Shown here one piece after another: positions 41,742-51,298 of a stretch of 64,000 nt of DNA. Positions within the stretch are counted from its first letter, which is position 1. Each line of letters opens with the position of its first letter. Source of the stretch: an uncultured Latescibacterota bacterium (lineage in GTDB: Bacteria > Latescibacterota > UBA2968 > UBA8231); the NCBI GenBank assembly GCA_951813615.1, contig OX638377.1, positions 4,490,599 to 4,554,598 on the forward strand, given 5' to 3'. The notes under the pieces were generated by a model that made no database searches, was not told the DNA's origin, and saw only the letters and a list, made by a program, of their open reading frames with translations. The translations under genes were made by a program, and so were the position numbers.

Positions 41742-44090
41742 ATGAGAATTTCACTGCCGTCGGCTAGCTTGCTGGCCGGTTTATTGACGCTGTCGGCGCT
41801 GTCCTGGGCGCAGGCCGAGGAAGTGCCCGGCCAAGTGTTGGATGCGGCCACGGGTCGCCCTTTGGAAGGGGCCAACGTGCGGGTCGGGGATAGGGCTACC
41901 ACTGCGGATGCTCAGGGCCGCTTCAAGGTGGAGGCGGCCTTGGGCGATTCTCTCGACATTTCCTTTATCGGCTACCAGAGCGCGCGGGTAGCGGTCGTTT
42001 TGCCGCTGATAGTGGCCTTGGAGCGCGCGATTTTGCAAGCGCCGGAGGTGGTAGTGGAAGGCGGCTTGATGCGCCAGCGGCTCGACCGCTTGGCCGCCAG
42101 CGTCACGGTGGTAGATGGGGACCGTTCCCGGAGTAGCGGGGCTGGGCACTTGCAGGACGCGACGCATGCGGTGCCCAATTTGAATTGGGCTGGCGGCTCG
42201 TCTCGGCCGCGCTATTTCCAGATCCGGGGCATTGGCGAGCGCAGCCATTACGCCGGCGAAGGGCCGCCCAGTTTTTCGGTGGGATTTGTCATGGACGACG
42301 TTGATTTGAGCGGCATGGGCACGGCTGGTTTGCTCTTTGACGTCGATCAGGTCGAGGTCTTCAAAGGCCCTCAGTCGACCATTTTTGGCCCCAACGCCCT
42401 AGCCGGGCTAATCAATTTGCGCTCGGCCGATCCCCAGCAGGAGTTTGCTGGAGCGGGCAGCGCCGAGATGGGCAGCGATGGCTTAGGGCGTTTTTCCGGG
42501 GCGGTGAACCTGCCGGTAGGGAGCGACCTAGCGCTGCGCGTGGGGTACGAGAACGGCCGTTCCAATGGCTTTCGCAGCAACGCTTTTCTCGATGCCGACG
42601 ATACCAACGGCCGGCGCGAGCAGTTGGTGCGCGCCAAGGTGGGTTGGACCCCGGCGGCTGGGCCCGAGGTGTTGGGCACCTTCTTTTGGGCCGATATGGA
42701 TAACGGATACGACGCTTGGGTACCCGACAACAACGAGGACTTGACCACGTACTCTGACAAGCCGGGCAAGGACCGCCAGCAGACGACTGGGGCTTCGCTC
42801 AAGAGCACTTGGGGGCTAGGTGCGAGCGGTGTTGAACTGGTCGCGATTACCGCGTTTTCGCGCAGCGAGTTGGAGCACAGCTTCGACGGCGATTGGGGCA
42901 ACGACGAGTACTGGCTAGCGGAGCATGGATTCGACCCAGATGTCGAGGGGTGGAGCTACGACTTTTTCGACCGCAATGTGCGCGACCGCACGGTTGTGAG
43001 CCAGGAGGCCCGGCTTTTGGTGGAGGAACTGGTGGTGGGAGCCTATTGGAAGCGGCTCGAAGAGGAAGACAATGCCGCGGGCTATTTGTTCGGCGGCGAT
43101 GCTACGGATCTGAACGGGCGCTACGAGATCGACAACCTAGCCTTTTACGGCCAGTACGGGCTGGCCTTGAGCGAAAAGTTGCGGCTGGAAGTCAATGCGC
43201 GGCTCGACCGCAACGATACAGCCTATGAGGGAACGACGACGAATTACGGGGCCGATAGCACCAGCACTACGTTCGCCATCGATCAATGGCTGGGCGGCGG
43301 CAAAGCGGCCCTCAGTTACAACTGGGGTTTGGGCCATACCTTATACGCTTCGGCTTCGCGCGGCTACCGCTCCGGGGGGGTCAACCAGCATCCGTACCTG
43401 GCCGCGGAGAACCGCCCCTACGACCCCGAGTATATCGTCAATCTCGAACTCGGCTGGCGGGTCAGCGGACCGCGCTCTTCCATCGGACTGACCTTGTTCC
43501 ACGCTCTGCGCTCGGATCAGCAAGTCGAGTTGTCGAGCCAGCAGGATCCGGGCGACCCCAACAGCTTTTTCTACTTCACGGCCAATGCCGTCAAAGGCCG
43601 CAACAGCGGCTTGGAATGGGAGCATACCGTCCGCCTGCTGCCCCAAGTCGAACTCTTCGGCTCGGTAGGTCTGCTCACTACTCACATTGATACTTATACC
43701 TTCCCCACGGAAGATGGGGAAGTAACGCTGGGTGACCGGGCCGCAGCTCATGCCCCCAACTACACTTTTAGCATAGGCGGCGAATACTGCCATCAGTCGG
43801 GCTTAGAAGCGCGGCTGGCCCTGATCGGCATGGACCAATTCTTCTACTCCGATGGCCACGACCAAGTCTCCGAGCCGTACCAATTGGTCAACGCCCACAT
43901 CGCCTACCAGTGGGAAGCATGGTCCGTGCAACTGTGGGGCCGCAACTTGCTCGACGAACGGTACGGGGTGCGGGGCTTCTACTTTGGCTTGGAGCCGCCG
44001 GATTACGCCGACAAGCTGTACAAAACCTACGGCGATCCGCGCCAAGTCGGCGTGCGGCTGACGACGCAGTTTTCTTCTTTGGGAGACTGA
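41742..44090 (+). CDS. TonB-dependent outer-membrane receptor, probable thiamine transporter
   Basis: About 782 residues from ATG 41742 with GAGGGAG upstream; the frame is open 51 codons earlier but overlaps the riboswitch terminator. Signal peptide SASLLAGLLTLSALSWAQA, a carboxypeptidase-regulatory-like domain (GQVLDAATGRPLEGANVRVG) at ~25-95, plug domain (RYFQIRGIGERS ... GPQSTIFGPNALAGLINLRS), then the 22-strand barrel ending VGVRLTTQF. TPP-riboswitch control and the downstream thiamine pyrophosphokinase make thiamine or a precursor the likely ligand. Confidence 0.93.
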   Translation: MRISLPSASLLAGLLTLSALSWAQAEEVPGQVLDAATGRPLEGANVRVGDRATTADAQGRFKVEAALGDSLDISFIGYQSARVAVVLPLIVALERAILQAPEVVVEGGLMRQRLDRLAASVTVVDGDRSRSSGAGHLQDATHAVPNLNWAGGSSRPRYFQIRGIGERSHYAGEGPPSFSVGFVMDDVDLSGMGTAGLLFDVDQVEVFKGPQSTIFGPNALAGLINLRSADPQQEFAGAGSAEMGSDGLGRFSGAVNLPVGSDLALRVGYENGRSNGFRSNAFLDADDTNGRREQLVRAKVGWTPAAGPEVLGTFFWADMDNGYDAWVPDNNEDLTTYSDKPGKDRQQTTGASLKSTWGLGASGVELVAITAFSRSELEHSFDGDWGNDEYWLAEHGFDPDVEGWSYDFFDRNVRDRTVVSQEARLLVEELVVGAYWKRLEEEDNAAGYLFGGDATDLNGRYEIDNLAFYGQYGLALSEKLRLEVNARLDRNDTAYEGTTTNYGADSTSTTFAIDQWLGGGKAALSYNWGLGHTLYASASRGYRSGGVNQHPYLAAENRPYDPEYIVNLELGWRVSGPRSSIGLTLFHALRSDQQVELSSQQDPGDPNSFFYFTANAVKGRNSGLEWEHTVRLLPQVELFGSVGLLTTHIDTYTFPTEDGEVTLGDRAAAHAPNYTFSIGGEYCHQSGLEARLALIGMDQFFYSDGHDQVSEPYQLVNAHIAYQWEAWSVQLWGRNLLDERYGVRGFYFGLEPPDYADKLYKTYGDPRQVGVRLTTQFSSLGD

Positions 44091-44094
44091 AGCT

Positions 44095-44763
44095 GTGGGC
44101 GGTCAGTTCGCTTTAATCGTCGGCAATGGCGAGCCACCTTCCCGCGCATTATTCGCTACCTACGCCCGGGAAGCCGATTTGATACTCTGCGCCGATGGCG
44201 GGGCCAATACCGCCTCGGCGTACGGGTTCACGCCCGATTACGTCGTCGGCGACCTCGACTCGGTTAGCCGCCAAAGCAAGGCCGCCCTCGCCGCCGATCG
44301 CCTCGTTCTCGTTGACCCCGAGGGCAATGTGGGCACGGATGGTCAAAAAGTCCTCAACCACGCCGTCGCCTTGGGCGTTACTGAGGCCGTGCTTCTCGGT
44401 TTTACGGGCCGACGTACCGATCACCTACTGGGCAATTTGAGTCTGCTCAAGACTTTTGCCGACCGCTTCGCCTTGCGCATCGTGGACGATTACTGCGACA
44501 TTCGCCTCATCGACCGCAGCATCCGCTTCCGCGCCGATATTGGCCAGAAAATTTCTCTGTGCCCGCTCGACGGCGCGGCGGAAGGCATTACCACTGAGGG
44601 GCTGAAATGGGCCTTGCGGTCCGAGAGCCTCATTCCGGGCGTGCGCGACGGCATCTCCAACGAGGTGGTGGGTAACCTGGTCGAAATTCGGGTTGGGCAC
44701 GGCGATCTGCTGTTATGTGTGCAGCGGGAGAGTGAGTCTGGGCAGATCGAGTTGCTGGATTAG
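44095..44763 (+). CDS. thiN: Thiamine pyrophosphokinase
   Basis: 222 residues from a GTG, 4 bases after the receptor gene. TPK landmarks: LILCADGGANTASAYG, DYVVGDLDSVSRQ (metal-binding Asp), GTDGQKVLNHAV and LLGFTGRRTDHLLGNL. The C-terminal domain (ISLCPLDGAAEGITTEGLKW ... ISNEVVG) binds thiamine. Converts thiamine and ATP to TPP and AMP; being in the same riboswitch operon as the receptor, it traps imported thiamine. Confidence 0.94.
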   Translation: MGGQFALIVGNGEPPSRALFATYAREADLILCADGGANTASAYGFTPDYVVGDLDSVSRQSKAALAADRLVLVDPEGNVGTDGQKVLNHAVALGVTEAVLLGFTGRRTDHLLGNLSLLKTFADRFALRIVDDYCDIRLIDRSIRFRADIGQKISLCPLDGAAEGITTEGLKWALRSESLIPGVRDGISNEVVGNLVEIRVGHGDLLLCVQRESESGQIELLD

Positions 44764-45714
44764 TCAGGCCGAGCAGCTAGCGCCCCCGAGGACGCAGAAT
44801 TGGGCGCAGTGCGGGTGGTTAAGCTTTACCGGACCCCAGGATTCGGCTAGGGTCCGGCCCATCTCAAAGGCCGCGTCATACGGTAGCAGAGTACAGGAGA
44901 GCACGACCGGCGAATCCGCGCCCTTGCGCTTGACGACCATGCGCGACGAGGCGCACATGATGTCGGCGGGCAATTGGCCGAGAATGTCCCAGCAGCCGGT
45001 GGTGATTTCGGGGACATCTACAGCGAGGTTCATTTCTGGGAAAATGACGAGCTGGCTGGGGTCGGCTGCGTCAATGCGCACGCCGAGGTCGGCGAAGAGA
45101 CGGGCGAATCCGGCGCGCAACTCGCTTTCTTCGTCGCCCCAGAGCGTGCGGCCGGCGGCTGTTAAGCGGAAGCCGCAATCGGAAAGCCAGCGCAAGCCCT
45201 CGATTGTCGGTGCCCAGGAGCGCTCGCCGCGCTCTTCCTCGTGCAACGCTGGATCGTAGTGGTCGATGGAAACGCGAATCGTCAGCCGGTCGCCGTGCGC
45301 TTCGCGCAGCCGCAGTAAGCCGTCGGCGCACTTCATCATCGGCCGCATAGCGTTGGTCAACACCAAACTCTCAAAACCCCGTTCCAGCACGTCTTCGAGC
45401 ATGTCGAGCATCTCGGGATTCACAAAAGGCTCGCCGCCGGTGAAGCCGATCTCGCGCGTGCCCAGCCGGTCGCGCTCGATCTCGTCGAGATAGGCTGCTA
45501 CTTCTGCCGCCGTGAGGTACACCAGGCGGTCGTTGCGCGGGCTCGACTCGATGTAGCAGTTGGTACACTCTAAGTTGCAGAGGGTACCGGTGTTAAACCA
45601 CAGGGTCTCCAGCCACGTCAACGCCACGCTAGCCCGCTCCTCTCCGTCGGCGGTGACGTCGGGATCTTGGAACTTGCGCGGGTCTAGGCGGGACGGAGCT
45701 TGTGTTTGTGTCAT
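44764..45714 (-). CDS. Radical SAM protein with C-terminal cysteine cluster
   Basis: 316 residues. The [4Fe-4S]/SAM motif is CNLECTNC (Cys46, Cys50, Cys53), followed by GFTGGEPFVNPEM (SAM-binding GGEP) and TIRVSIDHYDP. A second set of cysteines lies in TGCWDILG, DIMCASSR, LSCTLL and near the end in HPHCAQFCVLGGASC, consistent with an auxiliary cluster of SPASM type. Substrate unknown. Convergent with, and abutting, the thiamine pyrophosphokinase gene. Confidence 0.88.
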   Translation of the reverse strand: MTQTQAPSRLDPRKFQDPDVTADGEERASVALTWLETLWFNTGTLCNLECTNCYIESSPRNDRLVYLTAAEVAAYLDEIERDRLGTREIGFTGGEPFVNPEMLDMLEDVLERGFESLVLTNAMRPMMKCADGLLRLREAHGDRLTIRVSIDHYDPALHEEERGERSWAPTIEGLRWLSDCGFRLTAAGRTLWGDEESELRAGFARLFADLGVRIDAADPSQLVIFPEMNLAVDVPEITTGCWDILGQLPADIMCASSRMVVKRKGADSPVVLSCTLLPYDAAFEMGRTLAESWGPVKLNHPHCAQFCVLGGASCSA

Positions 45715-45937
45715 GCTGTCTCCTGCGAAGGCGACATGGTAGCGCGTCGCTCCTGGCCCCTGGCCGTGCGCGATTTAGGCATCGCACGGCTGCAAATGGC
45801 GTGGGACACAGTTCTAAAAGAGTTGATACTTAATAGACTGTCAAGGTGAACTACAGTTCTGGAAATCCTGTGCGTGCAGCGGGAAGGAGGCTCTGGCGAA
45901 ATTCTGGTGGGATGAGTAGGTTGTCTGCTGCATAGCC

Positions 45938-46249
45938 ATGCAGAAACACACAGTAGCTATCATCGGCCTCGGCCGCATGGGCAGTACCATTGACGACGAA
46001 GGGCACGGAGCCCGTCTCGTCGGTCGTTTTCAAACAGACGATGGACTCCAGATCGTCGCTGTATGGGTTTATTAGAGCTTTGACCATTACAAGGGAGTGC
46101 AGAGCTTGGTCGCCGAGGATGCCGATTCGATTGCGGCGCAAGAGTATCGACGACAGGAGTTGGAGCCGCTTTTTACGGAGACGGATGAGTCCTTTATGAC
46201 TTCAACGGTACCAATGGCATTGACGGAACTTTCTCATTTGGAAGCATGA
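45938..46249 (+). pseudogene. Gfo/Idh/MocA oxidoreductase remnant with in-frame amber stop
   Basis: Starts MQKHTVAIIGLGRMGSTIDD, the NAD-binding N-terminus of this family. An in-frame TAG at 46073 interrupts it, after which the same frame continues for 57 codons (SFDHYKGVQSLVAEDADSIA ...) to TGA at 46247, but this part is not recognisably the same protein. The ~300-residue family is therefore mostly deleted. Nothing else is recognised between 45715 and 46274. Confidence 0.6.
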
Positions 46250-46274
46250 ACGCATCTCAAGATACAAAAAGAAA

Positions 46275-46829
46275 ATGGTAGTCCTAGAGCTATTCACTGA
46301 GGCAGACTTCGACAGGTTGATTGGTTGGATCCCATCTAGTGACTTTCTTTTGCAATGGGCTGGACCGGGCTTTGAGTATCCGCTCGATCGCGAACAGCTA
46401 AGTGAACATCTGACGGGCACGCAGGGCGACTTGCCAAGCAAGCTGATCTACAAGGTCGTAGATAGTGAGAATGGAGCGGCGATTGGGCACATTGAACTGG
46501 CGGCGATTGATCGTCGCAATGGAAGTGCTCGCGTGTGTCGGGTGCTCGTCGGCGACCCTGCTTACAGAGGAAGGGGCATCGGAACGGTTATGATGGAGAA
46601 GATTGTTGAGATAGGCTTTTGTAAGCTCGGTCTCCATCGCATTGAGCTAGCCGTGTTCGACTTCAACACAAGTGCCATACGCTGCTACGAGAAGGTCGGG
46701 TTTGTGAAGGAAGGACACCTCAGAGAATGCCGAAAGGCCGACGATGGATATTGGAGTTCCTATATCATGGCTATCTTGAGGCATGAATGGGAAAGTAGTA
46801 GAAATGAACTAGAAGCGGAGCGGACGTGA
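46275..46829 (+). CDS. GNAT acetyltransferase, RimJ/RimL type
   Basis: 184 residues. Acetyl-CoA loop in VGDPAYRGRGIGTVMMEKIV, preceded by strand AAIGHIELAAID, and the C-terminal RIELAVFDFNTSAIRCYEKV with GFVKEGHLREC, the hallmark of the RimJ/RimL-like branch. Probably acetylates an amino group of a small molecule or protein terminus. Confidence 0.87.
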   Translation: MVVLELFTEADFDRLIGWIPSSDFLLQWAGPGFEYPLDREQLSEHLTGTQGDLPSKLIYKVVDSENGAAIGHIELAAIDRRNGSARVCRVLVGDPAYRGRGIGTVMMEKIVEIGFCKLGLHRIELAVFDFNTSAIRCYEKVGFVKEGHLRECRKADDGYWSSYIMAILRHEWESSRNELEAERT

Positions 46830-46865
46830 TGTGGAAGCTTCTTAGGACTTTAGCCCAACGTTAAT

Positions 46866-47642
46866 ATGATAAAACGCGACCACCGTCTCCGGATTCTCGC
46901 CTACCTGACGATCACCTTCTGGATGGTCATTTTCCTGCAGCCACCCATTCCGCAAGACCCCGCCTATCACCAGTTCGCCGATCAGCGCACCTTGTTGGGC
47001 ATCCCCCATTGCCTGAACGTGATCTCCAACCTGCCCTTTCTGTTGGTGGGCCTGTGGGGATTCAGGGTTGTGTTTCGCCTCGCCACGGACCCTGCGCAGC
47101 AGGCGTTTATGCGCCCGGCCGATTCGCTGGCGTATCAGATCCTCTTCCTCACGGTGGCGCTGGTTGGCCTCGGCTCCACCTACTACCACCTAGCCCCCAG
47201 CAACGAAACGCTCCTGTGGGATCGCCTGCCGATGAGCATTGCCTTTATGGCGTTTCTCGCTACGGCGATCACCGAGCGCTTGGATAGGCGCGCTGGCATT
47301 ATCACCTTGCTGCCGCTGATTGCCTTTGGCCTTTTCAGCGTGTTGTACTGGCATTATACCGAGCAGGCCGGGGCTGGCGATCTTCGTTATTACATCGTCG
47401 CCCAAGCCTACCCGATTTTGTTCGTGCCCCTCATGGTTCGCCTGCTGCCGTCGCCGTACACGCGCGGGTCTGACCTCTACATCGCCGGTCTGTTTTATCT
47501 GCTCGCGAAAGCCGTCGAGGTGTTTGACCAAGCCTTCTACGCGGTCGGGGGAGTCATCAGCGGTCATACATGCAAGCATCTGCTCGGTGCCTTGGGAGCC
47601 TATTGGGTGTTGCGGATGATCCGGCTGCGGCGGCTGAACTGA
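46866..47642 (+). CDS. CREST-superfamily (alkaline ceramidase-like) membrane protein
   Basis: 258 residues with about seven membrane segments. Conserved elements of the ceramidase/PAQR/Per1-like (CREST) fold are visible: YHQFADQRTLLGIPHCLNVI with SNLPF, STYYHLAP, LLWDRLPMSIAF and the C-terminal GHTCKHLLGA. His and Asp residues in these motifs bind zinc in characterised members. A lipid amidase is possible; bacterial members of this subgroup are uncharacterised to my knowledge. Confidence 0.72.
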   Translation: MIKRDHRLRILAYLTITFWMVIFLQPPIPQDPAYHQFADQRTLLGIPHCLNVISNLPFLLVGLWGFRVVFRLATDPAQQAFMRPADSLAYQILFLTVALVGLGSTYYHLAPSNETLLWDRLPMSIAFMAFLATAITERLDRRAGIITLLPLIAFGLFSVLYWHYTEQAGAGDLRYYIVAQAYPILFVPLMVRLLPSPYTRGSDLYIAGLFYLLAKAVEVFDQAFYAVGGVISGHTCKHLLGALGAYWVLRMIRLRRLN

Positions 47643-47665
47643 TTGATTAGTTTGTCAGGGATACT

Positions 47666-48757
47666 ATGGATACCATTCGCCCCATATGCGAGTCGGAACT
47701 CGACGAACTCATCGACCTGCTCTGCGCCGTGCACAACCCCGAGGGCCACGAGCGCTACCGAGGGTACATGGAAGGCGATCCGACTTGGTGCCCGTCGCAG
47801 ACGCCGGTCGTCGTCGTTGGAGGCCGCATTGTATCGACGTTGCGCATCTGGGACCGCTGGGTCCACCTCGGCACCACGCCCGTCCGCATGGGCGGCATCG
47901 GCGGCGTCACCACGCATCCCGACTACCGGCAACGCGGCATAGCGACGCGGCTCATGGAGCATGCGGCCGAGTACATGCGCGACGATGGTTACGACTTAGG
48001 TCTGCTGTTCACGATGATCCCGGCGCGCTTTTACCGGCGTCTCGGCTGGAGTTGTGTGCCGCTCATGGGATTTCACGCTAGGCTGAGTCGTCCTCCGCAG
48101 CCGGGGCGGTCCACGCTTGAGGTGCTGCCATTTGACGAGAGCCGCGACTTGGAGGAGACGGTAGCGCTCTATCAGCGCTACAACGCCGGTCGTAGCGGTA
48201 GTCTGTTGCGTCCGCGTCCGTACTGGGACTACGCTCCCTCCCGCGTGCGGGGCGTGCTGCCCACCGCCGTCGTCCGTGATTCGGCGGGACTCAGCGGGTA
48301 TATCAACTGGGAGAGCGATGACGACGGCGTTGAAGTGTATGAAGTTGCTTACGAGAGCGGCCCGGACCTCAATGCCCTAGTGCAGCACCTGCTCGACGAA
48401 TGCGCGGCGGCTGGGGTGACGCAGATCCACGGCGAGATCCCCTACACCCACCCTTTTGTTGATGGCCTAGTTGCTACCGCTGACGCCGATCTGGGGATCA
48501 CGGGCGACAGCTCGATGATGGCTCTGCCCTTCGACCTCGGTGCGCTGGTTGCCAAGGCCGTGCCCGAAGCGGCGGGGTCGGTCCGCAGGTTGCCGGACGA
48601 TCTGATGTGTCGGCTTCTGTTTGGCGAGTCCTCCGGCCGCGATTTGGAACCTGTCCTTCGCGCCCGCGGGATCTCGCTGGAGGCTGGGGAAGCTCGCCAA
48701 CTTGAGGAGTGGTTCCCGCGCCGCGAGGTCATCTTCTGGGAGCCCGACCACTTCTGA
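47666..48757 (+). CDS. GNAT acetyltransferase, Eis-like two-domain protein
   Basis: 363 residues. The first GNAT domain has MGGIGGVTTHPDYRQRGIAT with RLMEHA as acetyl-CoA loop, followed by FTMIPARFYRRLGW; a second, degenerate GNAT-like half spans residues ~150-280 (LEVLPFDESRDLEETVALYQ). This resembles Eis-type N-acetyltransferases without a clear C-terminal sterol-carrier domain. Its TGA stop overlaps the ATG of the lyase gene (TGATG), so the two are translationally coupled. Confidence 0.83.
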   Translation: MDTIRPICESELDELIDLLCAVHNPEGHERYRGYMEGDPTWCPSQTPVVVVGGRIVSTLRIWDRWVHLGTTPVRMGGIGGVTTHPDYRQRGIATRLMEHAAEYMRDDGYDLGLLFTMIPARFYRRLGWSCVPLMGFHARLSRPPQPGRSTLEVLPFDESRDLEETVALYQRYNAGRSGSLLRPRPYWDYAPSRVRGVLPTAVVRDSAGLSGYINWESDDDGVEVYEVAYESGPDLNALVQHLLDECAAAGVTQIHGEIPYTHPFVDGLVATADADLGITGDSSMMALPFDLGALVAKAVPEAAGSVRRLPDDLMCRLLFGESSGRDLEPVLRARGISLEAGEARQLEEWFPRREVIFWEPDHF

Positions 48758-51276
48758 TGCCCGAGGACTCCCCAAAGCAGGCCCATCTCCCGGTCATCCG
48801 CCAAGAGTGGCCTCGGTTGCTGCGGCCCTTCGACGATCCCCACTTCCGCTTTGAGCCGCCGACTGATCCCGTGCGTCGGCGCATCCTCGCCAATCTCCTA
48901 GACGACTGTGAGTTGTATGCTGGACAGCGGCCGTGGCCGCGGATTCCGCGACGGCCGGATAGTCCTCACCCGTACCACCAGCTCTATCTGACTTTCTACA
49001 CCGCCATGCAGGCCACAGCCTTGATCGAGAACTACGCCTTTGCTTGGCGGTTGACCGGCGACCGGCGCTGGCTCGACCGGACCCGCGTCTGGCTGCGGGC
49101 TGCTGCTAGTTGGGACCACGACGACCGGGTGGAGGAACACTTCTACACGGCCAATCGCTACATGCAGGCTTTTGCCTTGGCTCTCGACCTGCTGGACGGA
49201 GAGTTATCGGCCACTGAGAAGCGCCAGGTCCGCACCTGTCTCGTGCGGCAGTTGGAGCGCTGGTGGCCGGATGTGGACGAGCAACGCCACTCGGAGGAAG
49301 GTGGGCACCATGCCGTCGTGGATAACGGGCACTTTGGCGTGGCCGCTCTGCACCTGCTGGGCGAGCACCCCAAGGCGGAGGCGTGGGTGCAGGCGGTCAT
49401 CGATCGCTTCCGCACTGCCATCCTGCCCCACGGCTGCGGCCCAGCCGGCGAGCCGGTGGACGGCCCTTCCTTCTGGCCTTGGGAGAATCTCTGGCTCCTG
49501 CAGTTTGCCGACGCGCTGCGCAATGTCACCGGGATTGATCTCGGCCGCGAGGTTCCGGCCCGGCTGCGGCGGCCGCTGACTTGGTTCCGCGCCCATTGGG
49601 CAGCACCGCGCAAGATTCCCGACCAACTCTACTATCCCGCCAACGCCAACGTGCTGGGCACCCAGCTCAACGCCTGCTCTCCCGCGCTCCTGCGGCTGGC
49701 CCAGGAGGCTGGCGACGAGATGCTGCGCGACGCCGCCCTCGCCGACCCGCGCCTAGGCCGGATATACCGCTTCGGTGGTGGCGTCAAAGGCTCGACCGCG
49801 GAGTGCATGATCTCCTATGGGCCCTACGCTTACTGTTTTTACGATCCCAACTTCCGGGCGGCTAAGCAACGCCGGGCGGCTCCGCTGGCACGTCGTTTTG
49901 CGGCGCGCGGCGGTCGCTCGGCCGTGATGCGCAGCGGCCACGGACCCGACGCGGCGATCCTCTGCGTCAGCGGGTACGACGGCGATGTGGCCCACGGCTT
50001 TATGAACTTGCACGTGCAGTGGGCGGGCAATCCCGTGCTGCGCGCGATCAGTGCCGCCGAGGCTCAGCCGGTGAGTTGCGGCAGTCTGCCCTGCGTGGGT
50101 GGCCAGAACGAGATCGTCGCCGTGCCGGGCGGTTTGGAGAGCACGCGGCACGGGCAGCGACTGCGCGTCTCCGCTCGGCGCACCGAGCAGGAATACTGGC
50201 TGTTGGCCGGGGAGCAGCCGGTTGTTCTCGTGGCGCTGCGGCGTCAGTCGCGCGGTCTCCGGCTCGTCGATGGCATCGTCCGGCTGAGTGGTGGCGACGC
50301 CTTGCAGTACGAGGCCCGGCCTTGGTTCTGTGCCAATGGAGGACGTCTGCGTCTGCGCTTCCGATTGCGGGGGCACGGGGACGGTCCTCGGGTGTTGTTC
50401 AACACGGGGAACGGCGTCGGTGGGAGCGGTGGGACGGGGGTCAACACCTTCGCCCTCATCGTCGAAGAGGACGGCAAGCTGTGTTTTAGCGTGCAGAGTC
50501 AGAACGGCCACGAGGTAGCGGTACGGGCACCGGACAAGGTGGACGCTGGCGTCTGGCACGAAGTCGAGATCGGGTGGGGTGGCTTCAACCGGCGGGCGGG
50601 TAGGCCGTGGATGGAGATTGCTGTCGATGGTGAGACGAAGCGTATCGATGACCCGGCGGCCTTTGGCGAGGTGGGCCGCGACTCTCAGGGACTCGACTCG
50701 CGGGAGGAACCGCGCACCTTTTACGTGTGGCCGCACTCCAACCTCGCCTTTGGCGGTGCTGTGCAGACGCCGGGCGTTTCCGCGGACTGCGATATAGTTC
50801 TCATTGACCTCCGCTGTCCGGGTCGTCGTCGGCTGACCGTGGATTCGGATAGGGGCCTGGGACCGGAGACGGGCGGTGGTGAGCTGGCCTATAAGCTGAA
50901 TCCGGTGGACCTGCGCGGTCTGAACAGGAGTCGCGCTCGTCTTGGTGTTGGGCGGCGCGTGGTGGAGGTGATGGCGGTGTTTGGAAAGGATCTCCGACTG
51001 CGGACCGAGGAGGTGCCCTTCGCGCCTTCTGGACTGGCTGCTGGTAGCCTCGTCAGCTTTCTTCCGGGTGCTGCTGAGGCGTCAACTCGGCTAGTGGCAG
51101 GTACGGATGACGACGTTCTCGTCCTCGCCTTTTGCAGCCGTTCGGCAAAGGCTCGGGTCGCACAGGAGGGCGATAGGTTTCGGCTGCGCGCTGGCGACCG
51201 GGAGTTTTCCTTCGACGTGGTCCGGCGGGGCGGTACTATTCTGCGCCCTCGGCGAGGTCCTCAGCGGTCGTCTTAA
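48757..51276 (+). CDS. Heparinase II/III-like polysaccharide lyase with LamG-like domain
   Basis: 839 residues. An alpha/alpha-toroid at ~40-350 (YHQLYLTFYTAMQATALIEN ... HHAVVDNGHFGVAALHLLGE) matches alginate-lyase/heparinase families. A beta-sandwich begins near 385 (GGRSAVMRSGHGPDAAILCV, typical Hepar_II_III). At about residues 520-680 it is interrupted by a concanavalin-A/LamG-like domain (RLRLRFRLRGHGDGPRVLFN ... VDAGVWHEVEIGWGG), after which sandwich sequence resumes. No signal peptide is visible. Likely degrades uronic-acid polysaccharides. Confidence 0.75.
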   Translation: MPEDSPKQAHLPVIRQEWPRLLRPFDDPHFRFEPPTDPVRRRILANLLDDCELYAGQRPWPRIPRRPDSPHPYHQLYLTFYTAMQATALIENYAFAWRLTGDRRWLDRTRVWLRAAASWDHDDRVEEHFYTANRYMQAFALALDLLDGELSATEKRQVRTCLVRQLERWWPDVDEQRHSEEGGHHAVVDNGHFGVAALHLLGEHPKAEAWVQAVIDRFRTAILPHGCGPAGEPVDGPSFWPWENLWLLQFADALRNVTGIDLGREVPARLRRPLTWFRAHWAAPRKIPDQLYYPANANVLGTQLNACSPALLRLAQEAGDEMLRDAALADPRLGRIYRFGGGVKGSTAECMISYGPYAYCFYDPNFRAAKQRRAAPLARRFAARGGRSAVMRSGHGPDAAILCVSGYDGDVAHGFMNLHVQWAGNPVLRAISAAEAQPVSCGSLPCVGGQNEIVAVPGGLESTRHGQRLRVSARRTEQEYWLLAGEQPVVLVALRRQSRGLRLVDGIVRLSGGDALQYEARPWFCANGGRLRLRFRLRGHGDGPRVLFNTGNGVGGSGGTGVNTFALIVEEDGKLCFSVQSQNGHEVAVRAPDKVDAGVWHEVEIGWGGFNRRAGRPWMEIAVDGETKRIDDPAAFGEVGRDSQGLDSREEPRTFYVWPHSNLAFGGAVQTPGVSADCDIVLIDLRCPGRRRLTVDSDRGLGPETGGGELAYKLNPVDLRGLNRSRARLGVGRRVVEVMAVFGKDLRLRTEEVPFAPSGLAAGSLVSFLPGAAEASTRLVAGTDDDVLVLAFCSRSAKARVAQEGDRFRLRAGDREFSFDVVRRGGTILRPRRGPQRSS

Positions 51277-51298
51277 AATCGAAGCAACCGTTATTCCA

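Noticed and set aside
45851..46141. 96-residue minus-strand frame
   Set aside because: The opposite strand has a convincing Gfo/Idh N-terminus (VAIIGLGRMGS), so this is taken as its shadow.
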